DNA of 64,000 nucleotides from Candidatus Melainabacteria bacterium (GTDB taxonomy: Bacteria > Cyanobacteriota > Vampirovibrionia > Obscuribacterales > Obscuribacteraceae), in contig JABDBL010000002.1 of NCBI GenBank assembly GCA_013288645.1, positions 1 to 64,000 of the forward strand. The letters are read 5' to 3'. Below the pieces are notes generated by a model that did no database searches, had not been told where the DNA came from, and saw only the letters and a list, made by a program, of their open reading frames with translations. Shown piece by piece: positions 38,934-46,671 of the stretch. Both the position numbers and the translations under genes were made by a program. Position 1 is the first letter of the stretch, and every line of letters starts with the position of its first letter.

Positions 38934-39533
38934 ATGACTAAATATATATTGCGCTTATTCAGAATTGCTCTTGTCAGTACCTTAGGCTTTGGAGGCGGCA
39001 TAGGCTTACTTGTATTCATTATTGTGATGACTTCTAAAGGCAACGAACATGCTGCAGGATATGGACTAACAGCCGGCATCCTTTTTGGACTTATTTTTAC
39101 TACTCTATTCTTTTGTGTCATGATGCCGCTCGATTTACTGTCACGGTTCTTTGTTGCCAGAAGTAGTAAAAGCCCCGAAAACGCTGGATTCTTGGACAAC
39201 GAACAAGTACGGGAGCTAACTTTAAAAGGCACAAGCAAGCATGTACACTTTATTGGTCGACAGGCTTTACTAGCCATTCCTGGCATTAAAGATGTTCACG
39301 ACGATATGGCTAATGGAAAAATGTCAGGATCAACAAGCGCTAGTTGGCGATCAGCTGGTGAAAGGCTAGAAGTTCAAGTGATAAGAAAAGATGCTGGACA
39401 ATTTGTCTTACGCTGCCTCAGCGAACCGTCCATGCGAAATGTAGTCTTTGACTATGGCAAAAACTTTGACAATGTTGAAACTTGGAAGAAAAAAGCAACA
39501 GAATTTATGATAACCGGAGTTGGTTTTAATTAA
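38934..39533 (+). CDS. Hypothetical membrane protein, 199 aa
   Basis: Two transmembrane helices (about residues 8-34 and 42-68) followed by a soluble C-terminal domain of about 125 residues (LQALLAIPGI-like helix, then strands RLEVQVIRKDAGQFVLRCLS). No known family. It starts 3 bases after the 42-aa gene and is the last of the cluster that begins with the TPR protein. The soluble part would face the cytoplasm if the positive N-terminus is inside. Confidence 0.6.
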   Translation: MTKYILRLFRIALVSTLGFGGGIGLLVFIIVMTSKGNEHAAGYGLTAGILFGLIFTTLFFCVMMPLDLLSRFFVARSSKSPENAGFLDNEQVRELTLKGTSKHVHFIGRQALLAIPGIKDVHDDMANGKMSGSTSASWRSAGERLEVQVIRKDAGQFVLRCLSEPSMRNVVFDYGKNFDNVETWKKKATEFMITGVGFN

Positions 39534-39601
39534 AGAGTCCCTGTCCATTCAAATAAATTGCTAAAATGATTAAATTAATAGGAGAAGAATTGATTGTAGA
39601 T

Positions 39602-39674
39602 GCGGGCGTAGCTCAGTTGGTAGAGCGATAGCTTCCCAAGCTATAGGTCGCGAGTTCGAACCTCGTCGCCCGCT
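39602..39674 (+). tRNA. tRNA-Gly (anticodon CCC)
   Basis: A 73-base cloverleaf. The acceptor arm GCGGGCG pairs with CGCCCGC, the D stem is GCTC/GAGC, the anticodon stem is ATAGC/GCTAT with loop TTCCCAA (anticodon CCC), and the T stem is GCGAG/CTCGT with loop TTCGAAC. CCA is not encoded. The anticodon reads GGG. The last 16 bases recur, with one change, at 46482-46497, which suggests this gene served as an integration site. Confidence 0.95.
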
Positions 39675-39719
39675 ATCTTTCAAGGATCTACTATCTTCCC
39701 GGTGCCACTTTGGTGCCAC
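39659..39719 (+). repeat. Putative left attachment region of a genomic island
   Basis: The tRNA 3' end (39659-39674) is repeated at 46482-46497 with 15 of 16 identical bases, and weaker similarity continues about 35 bases beyond both copies. Just downstream, GGTGCCAC occurs twice (39701-39708 and 39712-39719, 11-bp spacing), a helically phased direct repeat that could be an integrase arm-type site. The repeats are seen directly; their role as attachment sites is inferred. No integrase gene is present. Confidence 0.55.
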
Positions 39720-39813
39720 CCCAAACAGAAATTTCGAGAAAACATAAGAAATAAATTAGCAATCTCAGAATCTATTAGGTCGGCTTATACAAAGATAAAG
39801 GTCTCTGTCAAAT

Positions 39814-40359
39814 ATGGCACAGTCACAGAATAGACAGTTTATTCCAGGGCTTGATCTTGCTGGACATTTCTACTTGGAGGCGGTCAAGCCAATTTTGGAT
39901 GAACGATTCCCTCATTTGAAATACAGCGCAGCATTAATTGGCAGCGGCTCTGAAGTTTTAGGCTTTGATAACAAAATGTCCTCAGATCATCATTGGGGCC
40001 CAAGACTTATGATTTTCCTTAGCGAAAATGATATTGCTGAAAATGCAGATGCAATAAAAAATACTTTGCGGGATAAATTACCTAGAACATTTCATGGATA
40101 CCCAACAAGTTGGTTAACACCAGACAGTGCCAATAAGAATATTCAACTCTTGGATTATGACTGCGACGGCCCTGTTAATCATCGAGTTGAGCTGCTTGCA
40201 ATAAGACCATATATTCTTCAATATTTAGGTTTCGATATTGACCAGCCTATTAAAGCTACTGACTGGTTAACATTTCCAGAGCAAAAACTTAGGACAATTA
40301 TTAGCGGGCGAGTATTTCATGACGATTTAGATTTAAACAAATTGCGCTTACACGCCTAA
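39814..40359 (+). CDS. DUF4037-like protein, apparently C-terminally truncated
   Basis: A 181-aa protein matching the start of DUF4037 proteins: FYLEAVKPIL, AALIGSGSEVLGFDNKMSSD and HHWGPRLMIFL, the nucleotidyltransferase-like fold with a GSGS turn and a Ser-Asp-His motif. Family members as I know them run to 300 aa or more; here a stop follows LNKLRLHA, where the family continues. The bases after the stop carry further stops in that frame. It is the first gene inside the putative island. It may be a truncated remnant or a short active version. Confidence 0.65.
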   Translation: MAQSQNRQFIPGLDLAGHFYLEAVKPILDERFPHLKYSAALIGSGSEVLGFDNKMSSDHHWGPRLMIFLSENDIAENADAIKNTLRDKLPRTFHGYPTSWLTPDSANKNIQLLDYDCDGPVNHRVELLAIRPYILQYLGFDIDQPIKATDWLTFPEQKLRTIISGRVFHDDLDLNKLRLHA

Positions 40360-40724
40360 TTGTATAGAAGCTAATAAACCTCTACATATAATGGAATTAC
40401 TATGGTTTGAACTTAACGGTCCAATAACAACTAAGAATTTACGTTTAGTCGTTTCTCAAGTTTACCGCAATCACTTTGGTTTCAAGGTAGAAGTGGTAGA
40501 TAGCATGATTTCAGAATTTCAACCATAACAAATTAATGATTTACCGCAACACAACTAAAACATAAAACCGCAAATCAAATGAATGGAAGTTCATATTGCA
40601 TAGCTCATCAATCTCTAAAAAGCCAGATCATCGGCGCGTGCTCCATATAGAATATGCAGGTGTGGACCTTCCTGTTAATTAGATTGGGAAGAAGCATAGG
40701 AGGCAATGATCTTACCGAAGGCTT
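40360..40724. other. Island region, about 365 bp, with gene debris
   Basis: No secure gene. A 45-codon frame (40391-40528, starting MELLWFELNGPITT) is open, and a minus-strand stretch near 40620-40670 reads EGPHLHILYGARADDL before a stop. Both look like fragments of larger genes, but I cannot name the parents. This fits the decayed nature of the surrounding island. Confidence 0.4.
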
Positions 40725-41297
40725 TCAGGAAAGAGCTTTTAGATTGGTGCGCCCCCAGCGAAGTGCCGCACTCATCCAAACTAGTTCATCAATAAAAAGC
40801 TTAGCTCTTTTTGCATATCCGATCGCGTCTTTAATGAATCCTTGTTCGTCAAACTGATTTTGAACACTTGCAAAGTTCACGTCAGAAAATGTCACGGCGA
40901 GACCAAGTTCGCGAACCATCGGCACCATTGCTTCAATAACTCGGGTACCGCCCCACGGACCGGCTGAAACGCCGACAAGTCCTACCGCTTTATGAATATA
41001 CTCTTTCAACAAGACATCTAGAATGCTTTTGAGAATTCCAGGATATCCATGGTTGTATTCGGGTGCGATAATGACGAGCCCATCGGCATTTTTTACGGCA
41101 TCAACCCAACTTGGAAATAAATGTTTTATCTCTGACCCATAATCATCGCTCGGAAAATGAAAGTCATGGGCATCAAACAAAACCGTCTCCAGATCATCTC
41201 GCTTTTGCATCGTCTGCAACATCCATTTTGCAACGTGTTGGCTTTGACACCCTTTGCGATTAGTTCCAAGAAGAATTGGAATTCTCAGTTTTTCCAT
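40725..41297 (-). CDS. NADPH-dependent FMN reductase family protein
   Basis: A 190-aa flavodoxin-fold protein. The FMN phosphate-binding segment is LLGTNRKGCQSQHVAKW and the flavin-ring motif is IIAPEYNHGYPG; GVSAGPWGGTRV is also typical of the NADPH-dependent FMN reductase / azoreductase-like family. It reduces FMN or quinones using NAD(P)H in the cytoplasm. It lies alone inside the island, oriented away from the SnoaL gene. Length is normal and no lesion is seen. Confidence 0.9.
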   Translation of the reverse strand: MEKLRIPILLGTNRKGCQSQHVAKWMLQTMQKRDDLETVLFDAHDFHFPSDDYGSEIKHLFPSWVDAVKNADGLVIIAPEYNHGYPGILKSILDVLLKEYIHKAVGLVGVSAGPWGGTRVIEAMVPMVRELGLAVTFSDVNFASVQNQFDEQGFIKDAIGYAKRAKLFIDELVWMSAALRWGRTNLKALS

Positions 41298-41503
41298 TTA
41301 GTGGATACCTCCGATTAGAATTTGGGGCAAAGTCAGTTAAATTCTACCAAACACCAACCAACAGTCCCCGACTTTCGCGTACACTTATAAATCAGTGGAA
41401 CTGGCCCGTGCGCAGACCCCTACAGGAGAATTTATGAATTTCACAAGTGCCATTGATAACATACAGACTCAATGGAAACCCGGTGAAGTTGGAGAAAACA
41501 AGA

Positions 41504-41884
41504 ATGGAAGACTGGGAAATTCGAGCAGCATTGGATGTCCACTGGGCTGCGTCCGACGCAAATGACTTCGAGTTGGAACATCAAATCTATCAAGAAGATG
41601 CTGTGCTTGAATATCCGCAGTCAGGCGAGCGCATCCGCGGGCGGCGCAATATTCAGTCTTCTCGCTCAGCACAGCCTAGTAAGAAGCGCTTCAAAGTGCG
41701 GCGCATCCTCGGCGCTGCCGAGCTCTGGATCACTGAATTAGTCATTACTTACGATGGGCAACCGTCTCACACGATAAGCATCATGGAGTTCAAAGAGGGG
41801 AAAGTAGTTCGCGAAACCCAATACTTTGCCGATCAGTTCGATCCGGGTCCTTCGCGCGCTCAATGGGTCGAGCTGATGCAATGA
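41504..41884 (+). CDS. SnoaL-like (NTF2-fold) protein
   Basis: A 126-aa protein from the ATG at 41504 (MEDWEIRAALDVHWAA). The blocks YQEDAVLEYPQSGERIRGRR and SIMEFKEGKVVRETQYFADQ are the strands and hydrophobic pocket of nuclear-transport-factor-2-like SnoaL proteins. The frame extends 19 codons upstream but with unrelated residues. An ATG with a better ribosome-binding site at 41434 is in another frame and reads only a short peptide. The coding region is visibly richer in G and C than its neighbours and looks very close to proteobacterial homologues, consistent with recent transfer. Ligand unknown. Confidence 0.75.
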   Translation: MEDWEIRAALDVHWAASDANDFELEHQIYQEDAVLEYPQSGERIRGRRNIQSSRSAQPSKKRFKVRRILGAAELWITELVITYDGQPSHTISIMEFKEGKVVRETQYFADQFDPGPSRAQWVELMQ

Positions 41885-41928
41885 AATGCAAACGCCACTC
41901 TTATCAGTGGAAGTCACAATTATTTCAT

Positions 41929-42519
41929 TCAATCGGCTAATGCAAACCGAATCAATTCATTATAGTTTCCAGCATCGGCCTTTCTTAACGCATCCAGATA
42001 TTTATTTCTGACTTTTCCTTCTAAATCAATTGATTTATGCCCTCCCCAAGTGAGCAGATCTTGTCCGCCGTAAAACATTATCAAATCAGCTACTAACCGG
42101 CCATGACGACCATTGCCATTTACGAATGGATGTATCTTCACTAATCGATGATGTATCCGAATTGCATATTCCGGTAATTTACAAACTGAATTTTCTGCCC
42201 AATATTTCGCATCATCGTACAGACTCCCAAGTTGCTCACGAATCTGATGCGGTTCAATACCAATATTCGTTTGATTTGTTCTAAACTGTCCGGACCATCT
42301 CCAGGTTTCATTGAACATCAAACGGTGTAGCCAAGTTAAAGAATCACTACTCAACAGATCACGTTTTAGTTTTGTACTTCGTTGCGCTAATCTAACCGCT
42401 TGAAGTATGTTGCGCTGCTCAAATTGGTTCAGCTCCTCTCTTGTCGTTAGACGTGGGATGAGCCCTTTTAGATCATCAGGTTCGAGCGGTGTCGCTCCGG
42501 ATGACGATACTATTTCCAT
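41929..42519 (-). CDS. Fic-domain protein, 'mobile mystery protein B' family
   Basis: A 196-aa Fic protein. The catalytic loop HPFVNGNGRHGR (130-141) is complete, with the histidine that activates the target hydroxyl, and the flap region (RTNQTNIG) is present. Fic proteins usually transfer AMP from ATP to a protein. The N-terminal part (ATPLEPDDLKGL) matches the mob_myst_B group, which occurs beside mob_myst_A regulators on mobile elements. No inhibitory (S/T)xxxE(G/N) motif is obvious. The start overlaps the end of the XRE gene by 10 bp, so the two are one operon. Target unknown. Confidence 0.85.
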   Translation of the reverse strand: MEIVSSSGATPLEPDDLKGLIPRLTTREELNQFEQRNILQAVRLAQRSTKLKRDLLSSDSLTWLHRLMFNETWRWSGQFRTNQTNIGIEPHQIREQLGSLYDDAKYWAENSVCKLPEYAIRIHHRLVKIHPFVNGNGRHGRLVADLIMFYGGQDLLTWGGHKSIDLEGKVRNKYLDALRKADAGNYNELIRFALAD

Positions 42520-42965
42520 AATTCATGGCCACCTTGTTTGATTAACTCATCAACCAGCTCTTTACGCAGTAGATCTCGTTCCTCTCTATCTGTTGATTGC
42601 AGTTCTAATCCCATGCTACGAAAAATGTTCTCAGCTTGAGTAGCAGTTTTCTGATGAGCTTGCCTATGAACGGTTTCCTCTAGCGAATCCTTTGGAACAA
42701 ATGCATATACCAAGCGACAATCTAAAGCTTCCGCAGCACGCTGAAGTGTATTGAGCGAAATGGTTTCCTCCACTTCGCTACGCTCCATAGAAGCTGTAGC
42801 TGCCTGACTTACTCCTAAGCGCTTTGCCAATTGTGCGCCCGTCATTCCCAAGGCATCCCGAATCTCGCGTATGTAGCCCGCTTTAAACCGAGGCAAAGCT
42901 CTATAATTACTCAACTGCTTGTCGAGCTGTCGGCGCCTCAATGCTGTAGTGATTTTTGGCATCAT
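42510..42965 (-). CDS. XRE-family regulator, 'mobile mystery protein A' family
   Basis: A 151-aa protein with a helix-turn-helix at about 31-64 (YIREIRDALGMTGAQLAKRL, then GVSQAATASMERSE) and a C-terminal charged helix. The N-terminus (RRRQLDKQLSNY) and the overall length match the mob_myst_A family, which pairs with the Fic-type mob_myst_B downstream. Together they resemble a toxin-antitoxin unit, with this protein as repressor and possible antidote. A palindrome lies directly upstream of its start. Two ATG codons in tandem start the frame. Confidence 0.85.
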   Translation of the reverse strand: MMPKITTALRRRQLDKQLSNYRALPRFKAGYIREIRDALGMTGAQLAKRLGVSQAATASMERSEVEETISLNTLQRAAEALDCRLVYAFVPKDSLEETVHRQAHQKTATQAENIFRSMGLELQSTDREERDLLRKELVDELIKQGGHELWK

Positions 42966-42972
42966 TCATAAC

Positions 42973-43011
42973 CTATAACTTATTAAATTATATCATATTT
43001 ATAAGTTATAG
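42973..43011 (-). promoter_or_regulatory. Palindromic operator and promoter of the XRE-Fic pair
   Basis: CTATAACTTAT (42973-42983) and ATAAGTTATAG (43001-43011) form a perfect 11-bp inverted repeat with 17 bp between. On the minus strand a TATAAT lies inside the spacer, with TAGACT 17 bp upstream of it as a fair -35. A related CTATAGAT sequence occurs twice further upstream (about 43012-43050). This looks like the autoregulatory site of the XRE protein; binding is inferred. Confidence 0.6.
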
Positions 43012-43045
43012 TCTATAGATTTTTGAATTTTTTATAAACTATAGA

Positions 43046-43270
43046 TTATACTTGATGCCCCAAATGCAAAGAATTTCCTCTAAACAATCTCTTGATCTGG
43101 CTATTCGCAGCTTTGGCACCAACCAATGAACAACCGATGATTATTGCTGTGGAGCGAGTGAGCTTAGTTTCTAATCCAAACTTCTGAAACAGGTTGCTAA
43201 CGAGACTCTCAAACTCTGTAGACGTCAAGTCCATCCAGCTTAAATTGATCTCGCTAATAATGGGTGTCAT
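43046..43270 (-). pseudogene. Remnant of an Mrr-type restriction endonuclease
   Basis: The 74-residue frame contains LTSTEFESLVSNLFQKFG followed by LETKLTRS, the characteristic start of the Mrr-like nuclease domain (usually followed by a DGGID catalytic segment). Instead of the Asp-Gly-Gly block the frame continues with unrelated residues and ends after about 40 more. This suggests a frameshifted, truncated copy. It lies between the XRE operator and the aldo/keto reductase remnant. A new short gene is possible but less likely. Confidence 0.45.
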
Positions 43271-43329
43271 TGCTTGGAATTTTGTTCAACAAATATCCTA
43301 GAATATTACAAATTAATGGAGAAACAAAA

Positions 43330-43386
43330 ATGCAGAAACGAAAACTTGGAAATAATCTTGAAGTATCTGCCAAGGTCTATGGATGA
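43330..43386 (+). pseudogene. Remnant of the start of an aldo/keto reductase gene
   Basis: Eighteen codons then a stop: MQKRKLGNNLEVSAKVYG. This is the conserved first strand of aldo/keto reductases (M-x-K-R-x-L-G-x-x-L-E-V-S-A). GAGAAACAAAA precedes the ATG. The rest of the gene is absent, so it appears deleted. It is immediately upstream of the intact alcohol dehydrogenase. Confidence 0.55.
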
Positions 43387-43465
43387 CCTGCATATCACCG
43401 TTTCGCGTGATTACCAATCGTTGAACAATTATTGACCTGGGATTGCTAAATTAGGAGAAATAAAA

Positions 43466-44524
43466 ATGATCAAAACAGCCATCAAAACAAAAGCATACGC
43501 AGCTAATGGTTCTGGTCAAGAGCTGAAGTCTTTCGAGGTCCAACGCCGAGAACCTGGTCCAAGCGATATTCTTATTGATATCAAGTTTTGCGGTGTCTGT
43601 CATTCAGACCTGCACCAAGTGCATAACGAATGGGGAATTTCAAACTTTCCGATGGTTCCTGGTCATGAAATAACCGGCATTATTACTAAAATCGGCGAGC
43701 GGGTAACACGCTTTAAACCAGGAGACCGAGTGGGCGTTGGCTGCATGGTTGACTCATGTAAGGAGTGCAAATCCTGCAAGGATGGTTTGGAACAATACTG
43801 CGAAAAACGCATGGTGCTTACCTATAATGATATCGAATTAGATGGCAAGACACCAACTTATGGCGGATACTCAGAACGCATCACGGTTCATGAGCGTTTT
43901 GTCGTGCGCATTCCAGATGACATGCCGCTAGACAAAGCCGCACCCTTGCTGTGTGCCGGCATAACCACATACTCGCCTTTAATGCACTGGAAAGCCGGTC
44001 CGGGCAAGGCCGTTGCAGTTGTTGGTCTGGGCGGACTTGGACACATGGCTGTCAAACTTGCTAACGCTATGGGTGCTAGTGTCACAGCAATAAGCAGAAG
44101 TGCTAACAAGAAAACTGATGCTATAGCAATGGGAGCTAAAGAGTATCTAGCAACCTCAGACTCCTCAGCTATTGAAAAAGCACAGGAGCGCTTTGATTTG
44201 ATAATCAATACAGTATCGTCAGCCGCGGATATGAATACATATCTGGGCATGTTGAAGCGTGATGGTGTTATGGTGCTTGTAGGCGCGCCCAGCGAAGCCT
44301 TGCCCGTTCACCCTTTCAGCTTGATCCCAAAGCGCCGATCTTTAGCAGGCTCAACAATCGGTGGTATGCGCGAGACTCAAGAAATGCTTGACTTTTGCGG
44401 TAAGCACCTAATAGCAGCAGACATTGAACTGATACCGATAGACAAAATCAATGAGGCATACAAGCGTCTGTTAAAAGGTGACGTTCGCTATCGCTTCGTG
44501 ATTGACATCGCTTCATTGAAATAA
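43466..44524 (+). CDS. Zinc-dependent alcohol dehydrogenase (MDR superfamily, YahK/AdhC-like)
   Basis: A 352-aa medium-chain dehydrogenase. The catalytic zinc ligands are C45 (GVCHSD) and H67 (VPGHE), with the third Cys in PLLCAGITTYSP. The structural zinc is bound by C98, C101, C104 and C112. The Rossmann motif VVGLGGLGHMAVKLA follows. The sequence resembles NADP-dependent cinnamyl-alcohol/aldehyde reductases (YahK group). It reduces aldehydes or oxidises alcohols in the cytoplasm. A clear ribosome-binding site (AGGAG) precedes the start. It lies inside the island next to the reductase remnant, so it was probably acquired with it. Confidence 0.92.
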   Translation: MIKTAIKTKAYAANGSGQELKSFEVQRREPGPSDILIDIKFCGVCHSDLHQVHNEWGISNFPMVPGHEITGIITKIGERVTRFKPGDRVGVGCMVDSCKECKSCKDGLEQYCEKRMVLTYNDIELDGKTPTYGGYSERITVHERFVVRIPDDMPLDKAAPLLCAGITTYSPLMHWKAGPGKAVAVVGLGGLGHMAVKLANAMGASVTAISRSANKKTDAIAMGAKEYLATSDSSAIEKAQERFDLIINTVSSAADMNTYLGMLKRDGVMVLVGAPSEALPVHPFSLIPKRRSLAGSTIGGMRETQEMLDFCGKHLIAADIELIPIDKINEAYKRLLKGDVRYRFVIDIASLK

Positions 44525-44687
44525 ATAAAGGTGAAGGAGAAGAACTGGCTAGAATGAAAAAATGGCTTTTGCCGAGCAAAATAAATTCTGAGTATTGCTT
44601 TTCCAGTATTAATGTATGGTTTTAGGATAGACACACCAGTTAATATTCGGGCTAATGTAGTAGTAGACAGCAAATTTAGGGGTTCTT

Positions 44688-46463
44688 ATGAAAACAGATT
44701 GTCTGCTTCGTCCCAAAAACCACATAAAGTTGAGTCCTTTGGCCTCAACGCCTAATGTAGACGACCTCAAACAACTATTTACAGAAGTGCAAAAAACCCG
44801 CAATCGCTCTATTGAACTACCGTGGGTAGTCGATATGGTTAGATTTACCTTGGACGTGCGCATTAACTTAGGCACTCGGGAACCGATTTGGTCTTTATAT
44901 CAAGGCGACGGCGTGCAGTCACATGTTGTTTGGGACGCACCATTTACCGATATTTATCTGCTGCGGGAAGTTTTAGCCATTTCAATCGCAGAAATTGTCT
45001 TAGAACACAAGCAAGCCCAGGCAAGTCTAAACAAGCCGGAAGATCCACAACAAAATGGCTTGGGTGAGCATTCTTACAGAACTGTAGAAAATTCTTTAGC
45101 TTCTGTTGCTGATATGGTCAATGAACGAGTAGTCAGGGCGGAACAAAAAACCAATAAAACTGACAAAGCAGTAAAACAGCCCGAACAATTACTAAATATG
45201 GCCGAGGAAACAATTAATAAAGCTGGCGAATCGATTAATAAAGCCGAAAAATCAATCAATAAGGCTGAAAAATCAATCAATCAGGCCGAGAAATCAATTA
45301 ATCAGGCTGAGAAATCGATTAACAGGGCCGAACATATCATCGAGAATATGAGCGAAACTAGTGCTCTAGCTTCAACCATTTTACAAAGCGTGGCGAAAAA
45401 GACTGTAAGTGAAATGGTTGAAACTCCTTCACAAGATAAAGATAAAGATAAAGATAAAAGCATAGCTCAGCCTGCGTCATCGCCTTATGCATATGTTTAT
45501 CCGGGTACTGCTTCTGCTCTTTCCGGAGCACCACCTGTTAACACAGGATCTGTAGCTTTAGTCGCAGCCACAGCACTTCCTATGACAGGACAACCAGCTT
45601 CAAACGCAGGAATACCATTTCCCATTGCCGGATCGCTTCCTGTTACAGGACCTCCTCAAGTGGCATTTGCTATTCCTAGCCAGTCTTTGAATTCAGCGGT
45701 CAACCCGAGAGCTTCGTCAATGCGTCTAGCACCAACTGATGATCGCCTTCTGGACAAACAAACTAAATTTCTCATAGGGCAATTTCTGGTTGATTCAGGA
45801 ATAGTGCCAGCAAAAACCCTAGACGTGGCATTAAAACTGCAAAAAATGATTGGTGGAAATCTAATTAGTATAGAACAAGCAGTCGATACAATCAGCCGCG
45901 TTCATTTTAGAAATGGAAATTTCGACATGGTGCTGCTGATGCGAAATTCCACGACAAGTGCCAATAAGGTAAACAACCCTGACTTTCCTTTAATAGGTGA
46001 TCTTTTAATTAGAGCTGCCGTAATAGATGGTTCGACTTTACATGCTTCATTGAAAATGCAAGAAGTCGTCCGTGGCGGCGCAATGAGCAAAGACAAAGCC
46101 TGCGAAATTCTAAAAAAAGAATTTGCAGCATCAGGACGAACTAAGAGCAATATTGACAAAACTGAACAGATGCGAGAACAAAAAGTAGTAGATCTTCTTA
46201 TAGACGCTGGTCTCATTAACAAAGAAGATAAAAAAACAGCACAAGGTGTCCAGAAAAATTTTGGTGGCAAAATAGGAGAGATATTGGTCTCAGCACATAA
46301 GTTGAGTAAAATAGCTTACGAGGCTGCTTTCGAATGCGAACGACTTATTTGTCAGAACAAAATTAAGTTAGAAGAAAGTATAATCGCTCTGAACTATTGT
46401 GAGCGCAGTCGAGTTAATTTGACTGACGCCATTCAAGAATTGGGTTTTCAAATCGATTTATAG
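44688..46463 (+). CDS. Large hypothetical protein with coiled-coil heptads and GspE-N-like repeats
   Basis: A 591-aa protein. Residues 1-115 form a folded domain (MVRFTLDVRINLGTREPIWS, VVWDAPFTDIYLLREVL). Residues about 173-215 carry six 7-residue repeats of the INKAEKS type, a coiled coil. A DK-repeat tract and an Ala/Pro-rich linker follow (250-345). The C-terminal 235 residues hold three copies of a helical unit (FLIGQFLVDSGIVPAKTLDV, PLIGDLLIRAAVIDGSTLHA, VVDLLIDAGLINKEDKKTAQ) like the N-terminal units of GspE/PilB proteins; a similar unit occurs in the DUF4388 protein at 10 kb. AGGGG precedes the ATG. It ends 18 bp before the tRNA-like repeat. Function unknown. Confidence 0.65.
   Translation: MKTDCLLRPKNHIKLSPLASTPNVDDLKQLFTEVQKTRNRSIELPWVVDMVRFTLDVRINLGTREPIWSLYQGDGVQSHVVWDAPFTDIYLLREVLAISIAEIVLEHKQAQASLNKPEDPQQNGLGEHSYRTVENSLASVADMVNERVVRAEQKTNKTDKAVKQPEQLLNMAEETINKAGESINKAEKSINKAEKSINQAEKSINQAEKSINRAEHIIENMSETSALASTILQSVAKKTVSEMVETPSQDKDKDKDKSIAQPASSPYAYVYPGTASALSGAPPVNTGSVALVAATALPMTGQPASNAGIPFPIAGSLPVTGPPQVAFAIPSQSLNSAVNPRASSMRLAPTDDRLLDKQTKFLIGQFLVDSGIVPAKTLDVALKLQKMIGGNLISIEQAVDTISRVHFRNGNFDMVLLMRNSTTSANKVNNPDFPLIGDLLIRAAVIDGSTLHASLKMQEVVRGGAMSKDKACEILKKEFAASGRTKSNIDKTEQMREQKVVDLLIDAGLINKEDKKTAQGVQKNFGGKIGEILVSAHKLSKIAYEAAFECERLICQNKIKLEESIIALNYCERSRVNLTDAIQELGFQIDL
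45204..45333 (+). repeat. Six 21-bp in-frame repeats encoding coiled-coil heptads
   Basis: Six consecutive 21-nt units, each encoding a variant of INKAEKS or INQAEKS, lie inside the 591-aa gene. The copies differ mainly at third positions, so the array is not very recent. Unit length equals one heptad, so copy-number change would lengthen or shorten the coiled coil without breaking the frame. A short GATAAA tandem (DK repeats) follows near 45437-45460. Confidence 0.85.
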
Positions 46464-46470
46464 TATTAGT

Positions 46471-46520
46471 CCGTCAGTTTAAACCGCGTCGCCCGCTTAT
46501 TTTAAGAGATCACAGATCTT
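46471..46520 (+). repeat. Degenerate copy of the tRNA-Gly 3' end (putative right attachment site)
   Basis: AACCGCGTCGCCCGCT (46482-46497) matches 15 of 16 bases at the 3' end of the tRNA-Gly gene. Similarity continues upstream into the T loop (CAGTTTAAACC against GAGTTCGAACC) and, more weakly, downstream (about 22 of 36 bases). No full cloverleaf can be built, so it is a fragment. It marks the likely right end of the island that begins at 39.6 kb. The remaining gap to the next gene holds nothing else recognisable. Confidence 0.6.
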
Positions 46521-46671
46521 TCTAGTGTCCCTCTCGTAGACCGGTCAACGGCTGATTCGCGCCTATGATCTGCGCAGCCGACTTTGTAAAAAGCTCAGAC
46601 TGAAATCAGAGGCACAGCCCCTCTCTTTAGCAAATTTTTCACATAACTCACAGACGCTTATCGACGGCCAT

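Noticed and set aside
39814-46463. Integrase or transposase inside the putative island
   Set aside because: I looked for the tyrosine-recombinase HxLRH motif and for transposase-like proteins and found none; xerC at 29.6 kb is too far away and of the housekeeping type.
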